A stretch of 64,000 nucleotides of DNA from Trematomus loennbergii (lineage: Eukaryota > Chordata > Actinopteri > Perciformes > Nototheniidae), in NCBI GenBank assembly GCA_012861695.1, contig JAAOOA010000027.1, forward strand, positions 124,001 through 188,000, in the 5' to 3' direction. Numbering within the stretch: the first letter of the stretch is position 1; each line of letters begins with the position of its first letter. Under the pieces are notes generated by a model. It worked only from the letters and a program-made list of their open reading frames with translations, was not told where the DNA came from and ran no database searches. Below are positions 23,391-38,150 of the stretch, in pieces. The position numbers were made by a program, and so were the translations under genes.

Positions 23391-26300
23391 GGCACGAGGA
23401 TCCTCAGGCAAGCCGCTTCTTTTCATGCAGAACTTATAACTTACACTAAAATGATATAACAAAAACACTGATGTTGAGAAAAAGAAACATATTACATTAA
23501 AACAATACTTTAAAGCCTATTTAAAAGTAGCTGTATCCTTCCCCTTGTTAACTAGAGTTTCTAAACAGGGGTTAAGAAAACTTGATCCTGTATCCAACAT
23601 CTCTGCGATGCTTTTATAGTTTAAATATTCTATCCATTTATCTCCTGAACACCAGTCTGTGTTAACCAGAGCTACTTCATATTCCCAAGATCTTATCAGG
23701 TCATTGGATAGTAAAATCTTTATTGTGCAAGGTAGTTTCATATCTAAATTATTTGGGAAACTTCAGCTTCAAAAACCTTGTTAAAGGTTAAAGGAAATAT
23801 ACCTGTGAGTTGAAATATGTATACTAAAACCCCAAAACACTGCTGAGATTTGTGAAACAGGTCAATTCGAGAGGGGAAATAACTCTCACCTGTTTTTATT
23901 GGTCACTACTTTCAAACAAAGCACCAACCCAATACAAATTAAGATGCTGTACCATGTATTGCTATATATTGAGGATAAAAAAAGGAACTGAAGAAGTAGC
24001 GGAAAAAAGATGGGGAGAAATAAAATTGGCTTCTCTTTAACACGACAAGGAAGAAGAAATGGAATCCTCTGTTACAAGATGCTGTATATAAGATGTAAAC
24101 GGTATTGCTTACTATTACTTGTCCCATCAGGGGAGAGTTTAAGTGTCTTGACTGCAGGCATAACCTTTTTTTCATCACAATTTATTACAAGAATAAGAGA
24201 AGCACTTCGGAGAGCTCAGACCAGGAAAGTTTTAGCTTTATACAAATGTATTTACCACTTATTCACAGGGATGATCAATTCTGTTTCTGATTGGCAGCAC
24301 ATTCCTGGGTATAACTCTGTGAGAGATTTAGTGTGGCAAGATATGGAGTCAGTCCACTTTTTCAGAGTTACACATGCAAATTGGTTTGTGTTAGCACCGC
24401 TGCCAAACTCCTGTTGCACATAATGAAGTCAGAGACGAGCCGTGTCTCATTTTTATGACTCAAAGTTATACCTGCACTGACAGAAAACACTCTGCCCCAA
24501 CTTGATGGGATGAGAATTGCAATTCAGCTGCACTTCTAGGTCAGGTCATGCAGAATGAATACAGTAAGGGAAATTCAGCACAGTCAATGTTTAAATATGT
24601 GATTCAGCCTTTTTTGCATTCCCCCTGCAAGCTTGAAATCTTGACACATCTGCAAAAGGTTCTCACAACCCTGTTTTTTGTTTGCCTGTGATTAAAAGAA
24701 TATTTTTGAAAGAGAAAACTGTCTTTTGATTACAATTGGAATAAAGCAAATCCACTTTAAGAAAGTTAAGGCTTTTATTTGATAAAGCAATTGTATTTAT
24801 GTTATTCTTTAGAAAATAACAGGCTACACTGAAAAAGATGTGTGCTTCGCTATCTTTCTGTATTTGTCTTCGGCCCCCTCTTACTGAAGCCTTATATCAC
24901 AGCATAGCACAGCAATACATTTTAAAAGCACACTTTTCTAACATAAATGGTCTTTCACTCACCATACACAATCATACATATTCAATACTCTATGTCCTCA
25001 ACCTATGTACGATCTAAACACACATGCATCCCTCCACACACACATGTGAAAGCTATCCATCCCCATTACAAACATTGACACATATCCAGCACCAGTCAAT
25101 GTCCTGCTCACACAGATCAATAAGCTGTGCTTCAGGCTGTGCTTACATACCACCGAGTGTCACTAGAGCAGAAAACTCCCCAACCTGCTTACATAATCTC
25201 ATTTCAATTGACATGGCTAGCAACATGTACTGTATGCACATGTGTGTCCGTGTCAACTTGAAAATCAACTTCACCATTAAATCGCTTTTTTTCATGGCTA
25301 TCTGTGTCAACAGGATGGTAGCTGAGAGCCCTCCCTGACAGGTGGTCTCTGTGTGGCACACAGGTGTGTTTAGACTGTAAGGTTGAGCCCATTTTGAGCA
25401 GAAATCTTTGACCTTCGTGTCGTTAATTCTTGCATGCTGCTACAGCCGACTGTATGGCTGTTGCAGTAAGTGATGTATCAATAAGGAAAAGGGGTGTGCG
25501 GGTCCAATGCCCAACAGTTACAGCTCATAGTTTAACTTCATCTATAAAACATTCATATCTGTTTTCAATTGAGCTTGAGGAGAGTCCCTAGGTATACTTT
25601 ATTTATGATGCTGGCAACAGCAGTGTGCCGGCGCTGAAAAATGAATGAGACATTTGGAAAGACCTTCCTGTGAATCAGCATTTCCCCTCCTCCAGAGCCC
25701 TATAATATCTATACGGCGCTGCCCTCCTCCATTCACCGTAAAACAGGACAAGGACAGCAAATAAGCAGTTAGGCTTTTCTGTGAGTGTCTCAAACACATA
25801 CAGTATAACAGCAGCATCCCCCAGTTCATCAAGGTCTCAGCAGCAGCTCTCTGTGTTGAATTTCAATGTAGTAGATCTTTTTTTGTGGCGAGATGCCTGG
25901 ATGCTGGCAGGTCCTTCCCTGGTGGGCCAGTGCAGACTGATGGATATGCTGGAGGCACTTTCCCCTCAAAGGTGTTTATGCGAAACGCTGTGACTGAACA
26001 ACAGGGAGAAGAACCATGTACATCCCAAGGCATAGCTTCCTGCTGTAGCCAACCAGCATATTACTGGAGGCAACTTCAGCACGTAGAGAGTAATGCTGAC
26101 AGCTAAGCTTGTACCGTTTTACCTGAACTACTTCATAGTTGCCTGCAGGGAATTTTTTTTTCTCACAGGTCAGGCCAAAGGAAGTGTCTTTGCATTAATA
26201 GCTATAGTCATATTGGGCTTTCATTACTATTACTAACAGGCCAATGTGGCGGTGCTTTTTCTGACAATGGAATGGGGGGGGGAAAAAATCACAATTTGGG

Positions 26301-27120
26301 TAAAACTGCTCACAACAGATGGGGGTAGAATTTAATTTGAAAGTCTTGACTTTGATGTGAGCAATTGTTTCTTTTCAAATGTAAATGTGTTTACATTTTT
26401 ATATAATTTGATTGTGGACATGCTGTGCTGATTTTTCACATGTGGTGCTTCTTAAGATTAATGTAAAAGGAAGGGAAATGGTAAAAATAAGAAATGTGGT
26501 CACAAAAATGTTTATAAAACCTCTCACCAAATCACTCTCACTTCTTGTTAAGAGGGGTAGTGCAAACTGTATGTGCTTATCAGCCAAAAAGATCAGAATA
26601 CTTTTTTCAAGACAATTGTTCATGGTGATGTCACTAAAAACACATGATCACAAATAACCTCACACGAAAGTTAGTTTATCACATTATTAAGATGTGCAAA
26701 TAAAAAGTAATGGTCTTTCTTCACACACTGTTATGTGATCATGAGTATTTTTGTACCAATGCCTTCAGACAGCCTTCTGGGTGCAACACCTCCCATTAAA
26801 CACATGGGGGCAGCAGCGCTCCACTGACAGGAGTGAGCTACGACACGTGTAATTTCGTTATTAAATTCATATTCATTTATTGTTTCCATAGTTTTAAAGA
26901 ATCTACTTGATTTTATTTAGTCATTCATGGTGTAGATAGTTGGTGTTTCAATGTTTTCATATGCCTTTATTTAAAGCTCTTTGAATTTGCCTTAACAAAT
27001 CACGTGATTCATAATGGAATGTGTGTGCGAAAATTACACTGGCAAGCACATGCAGTCACGTGTGCGAATGACGTATAGTTCTAGTTAATTGTGACGTATT
27101 TAGAATTCGAAAACACCAAA
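23391..27120. other. Unassigned non-coding stretch
   Basis: AT-rich sequence with scattered short frames. The longest (24010-24423, 137 codons) has no domain I recognise and overlaps competing frames. A CpG-poor, low-complexity composition suggests old repeats. No gene is supported. Confidence 0.5.
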
Positions 27121-27602
27121 GGTAATTCTAGGGTTCTGGAAGGAAAGTGAAGTTCCATTTCATCTTCTGAACCCTCAACAGGCAGCAGACAGGACAGAAA
27201 GTTATATTAATCCTAGATATATAGATAGATATTCATTTATCTCCGACTACATTTACAGCCAGACTTCTTCATCAAACAGTATTACTTATTATCATTATTA
27301 TCATTGCTTATTAGCACAAAGGCCAGACCATATTTATGTGGCTTCCCCCTGAGTGGTCAACATTTTACTATACTAAATAGTTTAAAGGTCAAAATAAGTA
27401 AATTAATATATGATAGCTTTTCCGTAGAAGCAGCTTTTCATCCTGTTTAGATATTGTGTTATTTTCTATCATTGGAACCTTTGAAAAAGCACATTTACAG
27501 CTAATAGTAGTTTAACAGTGGTGTTAACTTAAACCAAGGGCAACTACAATATTTGGAGAAGTTGTTTACAGTAGTAAAAGCTCTTTTGTTTGGTTTACAG
27601 TC

Positions 27603-29918
<2,316 letters not shown>

Positions 29919-29969
29919 GTAAGTATGCATTTCATTCAATTTTCTAGACGCAATCCATCTGTGAACATA

Positions 29970-30006
29970 TTATTATTATTATCATATTATTATTATATTA
30001 TTAACA

Positions 30007-30047
<41 letters not shown>

Positions 30048-30355
30048 TACCATATTATTATTATTATTACCACATTATTATTATATTATTAACACATTAT
30101 TATTATTATATTATTAACATATTATTATATATTATTATTATCATTATATTATTAACATATTATTATTATTATTACCATATTATTATATATTATTAACACA
30201 TTATTATTATATTATTATTATTAACATATTATTATTATTATTATTACCATTATTATTATATTATTATTACCACATTATATTATTTATTACCATATTATTA
30301 TTATTACCATATTATTATTATATTATTATTATTATTATTTATTATTATTATTAAC
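29970..30355. repeat. (TTA)n-rich microsatellite
   Basis: Imperfect TTA/ATT repeats with CAT and CCA interruptions over about 385 bases, directly after the last visible SUN exon. The missing terminal exon may have been displaced or misassembled here. Confidence 0.95.
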
Positions 30356-31075
30356 ATAGGGGGCGCCAAAAACACCACCAATTTAAAACTCAAGAACGGA
30401 TGGACGAAATAATTTTTTTTAAATTGCGATAGCATAAAATGAGCTTCGGACGCAAAACTTGGGACACACGTCACAGCCCACGACCTTTTCGAGAATGTAA
30501 AAAAACAACTTTAAAAAACTGCTCACTAGCGCCCCCTATTGTGTGGTAGTCACATATAGTTTCTCAGAACTTCACAACATTTTTGCAAACTCCTCCTAGG
30601 GGAATGATCGGAAAAATTCCAATCCAGGACAACTTCAGCCCCTATCCAAAATGATGCTAAATTGTGAAGCCAAATTTTAATAGCTCAATCGTGGAGGTTG
30701 TAAGCCAACAGCGAATACACCATTTTTGACGATTTACATGTCACAAATTAATCCAAACTACTCGCATACAGTTTTACCGATATTCACGAAACGCTGTATA
30801 TACATTGCTCTTATGAATCTGGACATATTTCAAATTGCCTTCCATTAGCCCCGCCCCCCACAAAAATGTGTGTTTTTCATGCATTTTCAGCACATTTATG
30901 CAAACTCCTCCTAGGGAAATGTTCGGGAAAATTCCAATCCAGGACAAGTTAAGCGCATATCCAATGTCATGCTACATTGAGAAGGAATAGTCTTTCGCTC
31001 GAACGGGGAGCTCGTAGGCTAACGGACAATGTACAATTTTTGACCATTTATATGTCAGATAAGCTACTGAGACCT
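30356..31075. repeat. Satellite-like dispersed repeat
   Basis: Two degenerate units with a period of about 313 bp: 'aactcctcctaggg...gaaaaattccaatccaggac' near 30590 and again near 30903. It includes the 'ctagcgccccctattgtg' phrase common in teleost repeats. It is non-coding. Confidence 0.6.
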
Positions 31076-31097
31076 GCCTGTCTGCCTACCACATCAA

Positions 31098-32280
<1,183 letters not shown>

Positions 32281-32451
32281 TCCAGTGGTTCCTAAGCTAA
32301 AGGAGGTTATAAAGGAAGTTTGAAACCTCCTTTCCTTTTAATTTAGAGAATTCGAACGGCACTTATCATGGCTGCCACTGAGGGACTTCCGGGTCATTTC
32401 ACTCCGTTAGGAAGGTTCCTAAGCTAAATGGACTATTCAAATGCAACCTTA
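32281..32451 (+). repeat. Direct repeat, left copy, flanking the Harbinger element
   Basis: This 171-bp sequence (TCCAGTGGTTCCTAAG onward) recurs at 34046-34215 with few differences. Both copies contain the 'ttcctaagctaaa' motif twice, near their two ends. The transposon lies exactly between them. Confidence 0.88.
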
Positions 32452-32481
32452 GGCCCCGCTCACACGAGGCCGTTTGCGTTT

Positions 32482-33237
32482 ATGCACAGTATACGTATTC
32501 AAAAAAAGTCTTCCGTTCACATGCATTTGTTTCATTTAACGTGTCTGTTCAAACGAGGCCGCTGGAAACGCTGTAGTACATATGCTGGGACTGTAAGTGG
32601 CGCTGTACTTCCACACGAGACCGCTCGAAAGCTATTTTCGTGGACCGACGACGAGGTGGAACTTCTTTTAAATGTAACATTAGAGTATAAGACGACAAAA
32701 ATACAGGATAATGTAGACTGGGAGTCCTGCAAGCCTAAATATACGGAGATAGGCGACTTATTTCAGGCGCAATATCCGAGGACCCCGACTGAGAAAGATT
32801 TCCCTCACGAGAAGAACACAATTTCACAGGGCCAGCTTACAGCGAAGCTAAAACAAGTACGCATTAAGTACAGGCAGGCGGTGGACCTCGGCCGTCGGAG
32901 TGGCCAAGGACGTGTTGTTTACATGTTCTTCGAGCTGTGTGAGCAGATCTGGGGTGGCTCGCCTGCTACGCACCCCAATAGCGCCGGCGTCGAGACGGGG
33001 GACTTGCTCGACATGGAAGAGTCGTCGCCCGGACCAAGTTCCTACCCGAGTTTGGAGCATTCCACGGATTCGCCAGAGTCGAGTGGATCCAACGGAACTC
33101 TGCCAACTGCTGCGGTTAATGTTATTAATAAAAACCTTATTAAAATAAAAGAACAGTCTTGTCTTTCATGTAAGGGTCAATGTACTCCGCAAGCACTCTC
33201 CTCACTCTCTTTCCTTCTCCCTCATTACAGTCAGTGA
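32482..33237 (+). CDS. Harbinger Myb/SANT-like accessory protein
   Basis: Open frame of up to 251 residues. FSWTDDEVELLLNVTLEYK opens a Myb/SANT-like (MADF-related) DNA-binding domain that continues through WESCKPKYTEIGDLF and LKQVRIKYRQAVDLGRRSGQGRVV to ELCEQIWGGSPA. An acidic, Ser/Pro-rich tail follows. In Harbinger transposons this second protein helps import the transposase into the nucleus and binds the element ends. The first ATG after the terminal repeat is at 32482, but the conserved part begins about 55 codons later, so the true start is uncertain. The frame is intact, unlike the transposase opposite it. Confidence 0.75.
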   Translation: MHSIRIQKKSSVHMHLFHLTCLFKRGRWKRCSTYAGTVSGAVLPHETARKLFSWTDDEVELLLNVTLEYKTTKIQDNVDWESCKPKYTEIGDLFQAQYPRTPTEKDFPHEKNTISQGQLTAKLKQVRIKYRQAVDLGRRSGQGRVVYMFFELCEQIWGGSPATHPNSAGVETGDLLDMEESSPGPSSYPSLEHSTDSPESSGSNGTLPTAAVNVINKNLIKIKEQSCLSCKGQCTPQALSSLSFLLPHYSQ

Positions 33238-33247
33238 GATATCTATA

Positions 33248-33814
33248 TCAGTGTGTGGGAGGCTGTAAGATCCGCGGTCTCGGGCTCAGTAAAAGGCAGC
33301 TTGATGTATTTTGGACCCAGGTGGATGGTGATCGCTCTGCATGTCTCCCTATAATGAGGGACAAAGCCGGGCGGGAAACTCCGAAGGCGTTAGCAGTCTT
33401 CAGTAGCCTTCCCTCGTCGCTCAGGTAATAAAGTACCGCAGCAACCCTTTTCAGTGTATCAATTGGCGCCCTAATGTTTGTTGTTTTCTTCTCGATATAT
33501 GGGCGCAGTTCTTCAGTCAGGGCAACGACAGAGGCTTTGGACATGCGGAAGTTCTCCCTCCATTCATCGTCCACGACAACGCCATTGACAAAATTGTCCC
33601 ACCAACTGCTAGTTCTGCCCGGTCTTACCCAAAACTTTCTCCTGGTCGCCCTTCTGGTTGTTCTCCGCGGTGGATTTAGCCACATGTCGTATATGTGGTT
33701 CTCCATGTCCACTAGTTGCTTGTGGTTTTCGTAGAAGCACCGTAGTTGTAGCACTAACATATGAATCATGGTCAGTAGCGTCTGTAGCACAACAGCAACC
33801 CTGTGATCCGCCAT
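33248..33814 (-). pseudogene. Harbinger transposase, N-terminal remnant
   Basis: Reading leftward from MADHRVAVV at 33814. Recognisable parts are WWDNFVNGVVVDDEWRENFR, SKASVVALTEELRPYI and LKRVAAVLYYLSDEGRL, then TANAFGVSRPALSLII, a helix-turn-helix-like region typical of the transposase N-terminus. After SLII the conserved text (ETCRAI, IHLGPKYIKLPF) continues in another frame, so there is an indel near 33350. The sequence stops at about 33240, before any DDE residue. It is catalytically dead. Confidence 0.78.
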
Positions 33815-34045
33815 TGTTGTTGTTGTTGTAGAAAAAATCAGCAATGAGGCGGGGGTGAGGGGGAGAGGTGGGAAGAGGTGAGGAGAGGCGGGGCTGTCGT
33901 TATTTTTTCAGGAAATATTCGTATAGAGGCGATCACACGGACTCGGTTGACCCCCCAGAGCGTTTCGTTTGCAAATCTATCCACCTTGGGACCCGTTATC
34001 GTTTGTGTGGTCAGTTTCTATCGGCCTCGTGTAAATAATAGGGCC

Positions 34046-34215
34046 AGTGGTTCCTAAGCTAAAGGAGGTTATAAAGGAAGTTTGAAACCTCCTTTCCTTT
34101 TAATTTAGAGAATTCGAACGGCACTTATCATGGTTGCCACTGAGGGATTTACGGGTAATTTCACTCCGTTAGGAAAGTTCCTAAGCTAAATGGACTATTC
34201 GACCGCAACCTGGGC
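34046..34215 (+). repeat. Direct repeat, right copy
   Basis: Matches 32281-32451. It starts at the base after the right terminal repeat and is followed by GGGCCCGTTCTCA, which resembles the start of the element's own terminus. Confidence 0.85.
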
Positions 34216-34400
34216 CCGTTCTCATTTCATCAAATGTCCCTCCTCGACTCCCCTCCTCGACTCCTATCCTCGAGACGTAGTCCCGCCCACAGGAGATGCG
34301 AGCGAGGAGCCGAGGAGGGGAACCGAGGAGAGAGGAGGGGAAGCAGCAGGCGGTTAGAGAAATGAGAACTCCTCTCCTCTGAGTGGTCATTTTAAAGAGA
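34216..34400. repeat. GAGGAG/CTCCTC-rich fold-back repeat
   Basis: A pyrimidine-rich half (CCCTCCTCGACTCC...) and a purine-rich half (GAGGAGCCGAGGAGGGG...) are roughly complementary, and TTCTCATTTC / GAAATGAGAA close the outer ends. This looks like a MITE-type hairpin. Confidence 0.5.
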
Positions 34401-34538
34401 CGTCCATTAATGATGACAGGAGGCACAGCAGCCCTCTGTCTGATGGACAGATGTGTTCATGACGACTTATATATTTACTTTGATTCATGACAGTGCGGTA
34501 TAATGAGACAATAACAGGCTACAGATACAGATGCGGAC

Positions 34539-34545
34539 ACACACA

Positions 34546-34576
<31 letters not shown>

Positions 34577-34620
34577 TATATACATATATATATATATATA
34601 TTTATATATATTTATATAAA
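34539..34620. repeat. Compound CA/TA microsatellite
   Basis: A CA tract followed by TATA repeats. Confidence 0.9.
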
Positions 34621-35159
34621 TGTATACAATTTCAGAATCAAACAGAGCACTCTCATAATAACGTAACACTATCAGAGACTGGATATATCCCCCCCCCCCT
34701 CTCTGGTCGCTACAATGAGGAAAATAAATTACGGGCCAAAAGTTTTATTTACAACAAGTATTAAAAGTAAGCAGAAGACACCAAACCAACTGAGACCTGT
34801 CTGTCCGCTGCATCTACGCACTAGAGATGGGCGAGTCCTGATTCATCCGGATCATTAACCCGGATCCTAGAAATGAGCTGGTCGTGACGAGTCTCCCCTC
34901 TCCATTAACCCGAGTCCTTGAGTCCCACACTTGGTGTGACGTACAAATTAAAACTATAAATTGCGTCACTCGCTACTCTCTTTATAACATGTAAAATCAC
35001 ATTACAACGTACCCCAGTCCATCTGCCTACCCTTTAGCAAGTATACAGGATGGCTGCCTGCCAGAAGTTATCGTTTGGCTCAGGGGAGGGGACGCGGATC
35101 AGTGAAACTTCCTGCAGACTCGTGGGGACTCAGAGGAGCCGACGGCTCCTAACCGTAAT

Positions 35160-35580
35160 AGCATAGCAGATCCAGCGATCTCGTCATGTGCACGAGCATA
35201 GCCCTCCTCCAGCACCCGGCTCCCGCGCTATGCACGAGCAGACACGCAGACTCGCAGACTCGCTCGCAGACTCGCAGACTCGCAGACTCACTCGCAGATT
35301 CGCAGATTCGCAAATCCTGACTCGCTGCAACACACAGCGGATCAGACTCGTGCGGACTCGGAGCCGTAACCATATAGCAGCAGATCCAGAGATCCAGCAG
35401 ACTCGTCGTCATGCACGAGTCCACAGCAGACTCAGATTCGCAAATCCTGACTCACTGTTCTGCAACACACAGCAGAGCAGACTCGTGCGGACTCGGAGCC
35501 GTATATAGCAGCAGATCCAGAGATCCAGCAGACTCGTCCTCATGCACGAGTCAACAGCAGACTCAGATTTGCCAATTCGC
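35160..35580. repeat. Tandem repeats inside the hAT element
   Basis: Short CTCGCAGA units near 35240-35310, then a longer unit of about 120 bp. The longer unit contains GCAGACTCGT, CATGCACGAGTC and AGCAGATCCAGAGATCCAGC, and is repeated two to three times to 35580. Confidence 0.8.
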
Positions 35581-35659
35581 AAAATAACCCTTTTTTTGTG
35601 ATCAACATTTTTTATTAAAGCAAAATACACTGTGTAGCGGAGGTTAATATAACGTCAGT

Positions 35660-35880
35660 TTAATAGATAGATAGATAGATAGATAGTACTTTATTGATCC
35701 CAAATTGGGAAATTGTTGTTACAGCAGCATAAAAGGCATTTTACAATAAAACAAAACTACAAAATATACAAGAATAGAAAGAAAAATAAAATAAAATATA
35801 AAATATAAAATATACATGTCGAAATAGAAAATATACATGCAGATATTATATATATATATATACAAATATATATATTCAAA
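35660..35880 (-). mobile_element. LINE 3' tail with a GATA repeat, nested
   Basis: (GATA)n is followed by 'gtactttattgatcccaaattggg', the reversed 3' end of a fish RTE-type LINE. It is AT-rich beyond that. Confidence 0.5.
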
Positions 35881-36067
35881 ATATATGGAATAATAATATG
35901 CTCGTGAAATGCATCAACTTTTCGGTTTCACCGATAGGATTTCTACGGTCTTGGTGATGCTGACTCATATGACTCAAATGACTCGTATGATCCGGATCTC
36001 TTCAATGACTGACTCAGAAGACCCTGAGTCCGTAAAAGGATCCGGATTTGCCATCTCTACTACGCAC

Positions 36068-36355
36068 ACACTCTATTTTGGCCTAGTAGAACAATAAGCA
36101 GCAGACTTTTACTTTTTTATCATTTCTACTGGATCTTAGATCTGCGCAGTATTTTTGTTGGGTAATCTATGGTAGGGCTAACCCATACAGTGGTGGTGCT
36201 CAAGTCAGTATTTGCAATGTAATTACATACACGCTATATCGCCCCCCTTGACAGTGAAACGCCACGCGTGAGGTTTAGATTATTTCCCTGTCTCAATCAA
36301 AATGGAACTGTATGAAATAAAACGGCACATTTGTCTTGTAGTAAATAAAAAGGAT
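36068..36355. repeat. Left arm of a long inverted repeat
   Basis: About 288 bp, inverted with respect to 39655-39943 with high identity; it starts ACACACTCTATTTTGGCC. The arms enclose 3.3 kb holding hAT transposase remains. Confidence 0.85.
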
Positions 36356-37429
36356 CACTGTGAACGTGACGTGTGATAGTACACGTTGAAGATCCAATGG
36401 GGATACTGAATGGCGGTTTCGACTGATCTCAATCAATAAGGCATGACGCAGATCCAACGTTGCGTTGCTCTGATTGGCTGTAAGTCTATTCAAATTGCAT
36501 TCGGAGGCATTTTGATCTGACCGCGGCCGCGCTGATATTTTAACGCCAGAGAATTTCCACACCTTTAGTGTATAAACTCCCCCACTACTTAGACTATTCC
36601 TTGCACCCCTCTTATAGCATAAGCCCGAATGGTCTCAACCATATTGCATCAGTAACGTGCACTTTGTTACAGCAGGATCAGTTTGTGTGCTGTGGACACG
36701 ACCCGTATATTTTCGCAATCCGTGTTCTCAACATTTAGCATTTCGCTTATTATTTAATTGAATTTGCATCACTTTTCATGGTGGGGCTAAGCCATTTCTT
36801 GGTATGGCTGTAGCCTACCCCAGCCATACCCTGGCGCCGCCACTGACTGTACCACACACACCTACACCACACCAGGCGCGCCGGATTCATTTTAAAAGTG
36901 GGGGGGCCAAAAAAGTGCGTGTGTATGGCCCAATCCCAAACCACGCCCTACACCCTACCCCTACACACTCCCCCTCCGTGACGGAGTGAACTCCGTGGAG
37001 TGACACATGAGGCTCCCTCCTGTCAGATGGAGGGAGTAGATACAGCGGCAAGCTTTGGGACAAACTCCCCTCTCTCCGGCAGAAACAGGAAATGCCGTAA
37101 CTGTATGTAACAACGGTTTCAAATCAGCATCTCTTTGACAAAAAATGTAAATTAATAACTAAAATAAAACTCCAAACATCTCTAATTGTGTTACTTTTTG
37201 TAAAGCTCTTTTAGTTTTAAACCTGATGTTTATAAGTTTCTTAGTTTTTGCAACAGTCTGTAAATATACACAACTTTATAATAAAATGCACACATTTACC
37301 TTTTTCTAGACTAAACACAGGTAGATCCTCAGTTAAAAAAATATGAGGTTATCATGAGGTTGTTCACATCGCAGTTTATCAGTGGATGTTTGCTGGAAGC
37401 ACAATAACTGCATGTTTTGCATTGCTTTT

Positions 37430-38150
37430 AAATTTCAGTTAATATAGTGGTGAGAGACTCCCGATACATTAGATTTATAAGTTCATTAATTGTCTCATGA
37501 TGCATATTTCCCGGTGAGCATGAAGCTTTTCAGAGTGGGGTTTTTCTCAGCTACGAGTTCTTTTGGAAATTGCTCTCCTTATCCGCATGCCCCCTGATTG
37601 CTAGGCCCTGTCGGGTTAGAAACTGCAGAGAGCGCAGTTGCTCCATCATTCCATCTCTTCTTTTTTCCTGCTCAATACGCTGTTGTTTGACAAGCTGTAT
37701 GTTGACTGGTGTTTGACTGAAGAAAGCGCACTTTTTTTTAATACACTCTCTGTGGAAATTAGACTTTTCGTGGCTGTCCAGGAGGCTTGGGCACTTTTTC
37801 CAGTTATTAACTCCGATATTAACAAAGCTATCATCTCCACATTTTGAGAAAGTTACAAGCCGTTTGACAGCAGCAAATCTGCATATTTCACAGAAGGCCC
37901 GTTTAGTGGTTTTGCAAAGAATTAACCACTCTCTGTTTTTGTACCATTCTGCGTTGAAGTACCTTTCTCTTTGCCCAAATAATCTAGCGGTCAGTTAGCT
38001 GCAGCTTTACCCGTCTCAATGTCCCGAGAACAAACCTCCATGCAGTCGGAACCAGCCTGTTTCGGTTCAACGACGGCGGTGGCGGCGGTTTTGACAGTCT
38101 CTGCGGCCGCAGAGCTGCTGCTTTTGGGTTTATCTGGTGTTAGTTATTCT
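37430..38150 (-). pseudogene. hAT transposase with TTF-type zinc finger, degraded
   Basis: Read right to left, the minus strand first gives a Ser/Ala-rich start near 38130 (KPKSSSSAAAETVK). A TTF-type zinc-finger segment follows near 37770-37915 (KRAFCEICRF, FVNIGVNNWKK, HEKSNFHRECIKKK). Next comes RSLQFLTRQGLAIRGH near 37600, which is characteristic of ZMYM1/TTF-type hAT transposases, then HHETINELINLMY near 37480. Several stops and frame changes separate these pieces. The RNase-H-like catalytic region is absent. Confidence 0.7.

Larger units (their letters stand above)
32452..34045. mobile_element. PIF/Harbinger element with two genes, internally deleted
   Basis: The terminal inverted repeats are GGCCCCGCTCACACGAGGCCG at the left and the complement of CGGCCTCGTGTAAATAATAGGGCC at the right. 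The element is 1594 bp long and carries a Myb/SANT-like gene reading in from the left and a transposase N-terminus reading in from the right, the usual Harbinger layout. The DDE catalytic part is missing. The left flank has TTA but no matching triplet follows the right end, so the target duplication is not confirmed. Confidence 0.8.
34822..36059. mobile_element. Non-autonomous hAT element with perfect 8-bp TSD
   Basis: It begins TAGAGATGGGCGAGTCC and ends GGATTTGCCATCTCTA. The target duplication CTACGCAC is perfect at 34814-34821 and 36060-36067. Inside are GACTCG-type tandem repeats (35160-35580) and a nested LINE tail (35660-35880). No transposase was found. Confidence 0.92.

Noticed and set aside
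24010..24423. 137-codon frame
   Set aside because: No motif I could assign; starts in an A-rich region and overlaps other frames.
35241..35560. CRISPR-like array
   Set aside because: The repeats are contiguous and degenerate without unique spacers, and the organism is a eukaryote.
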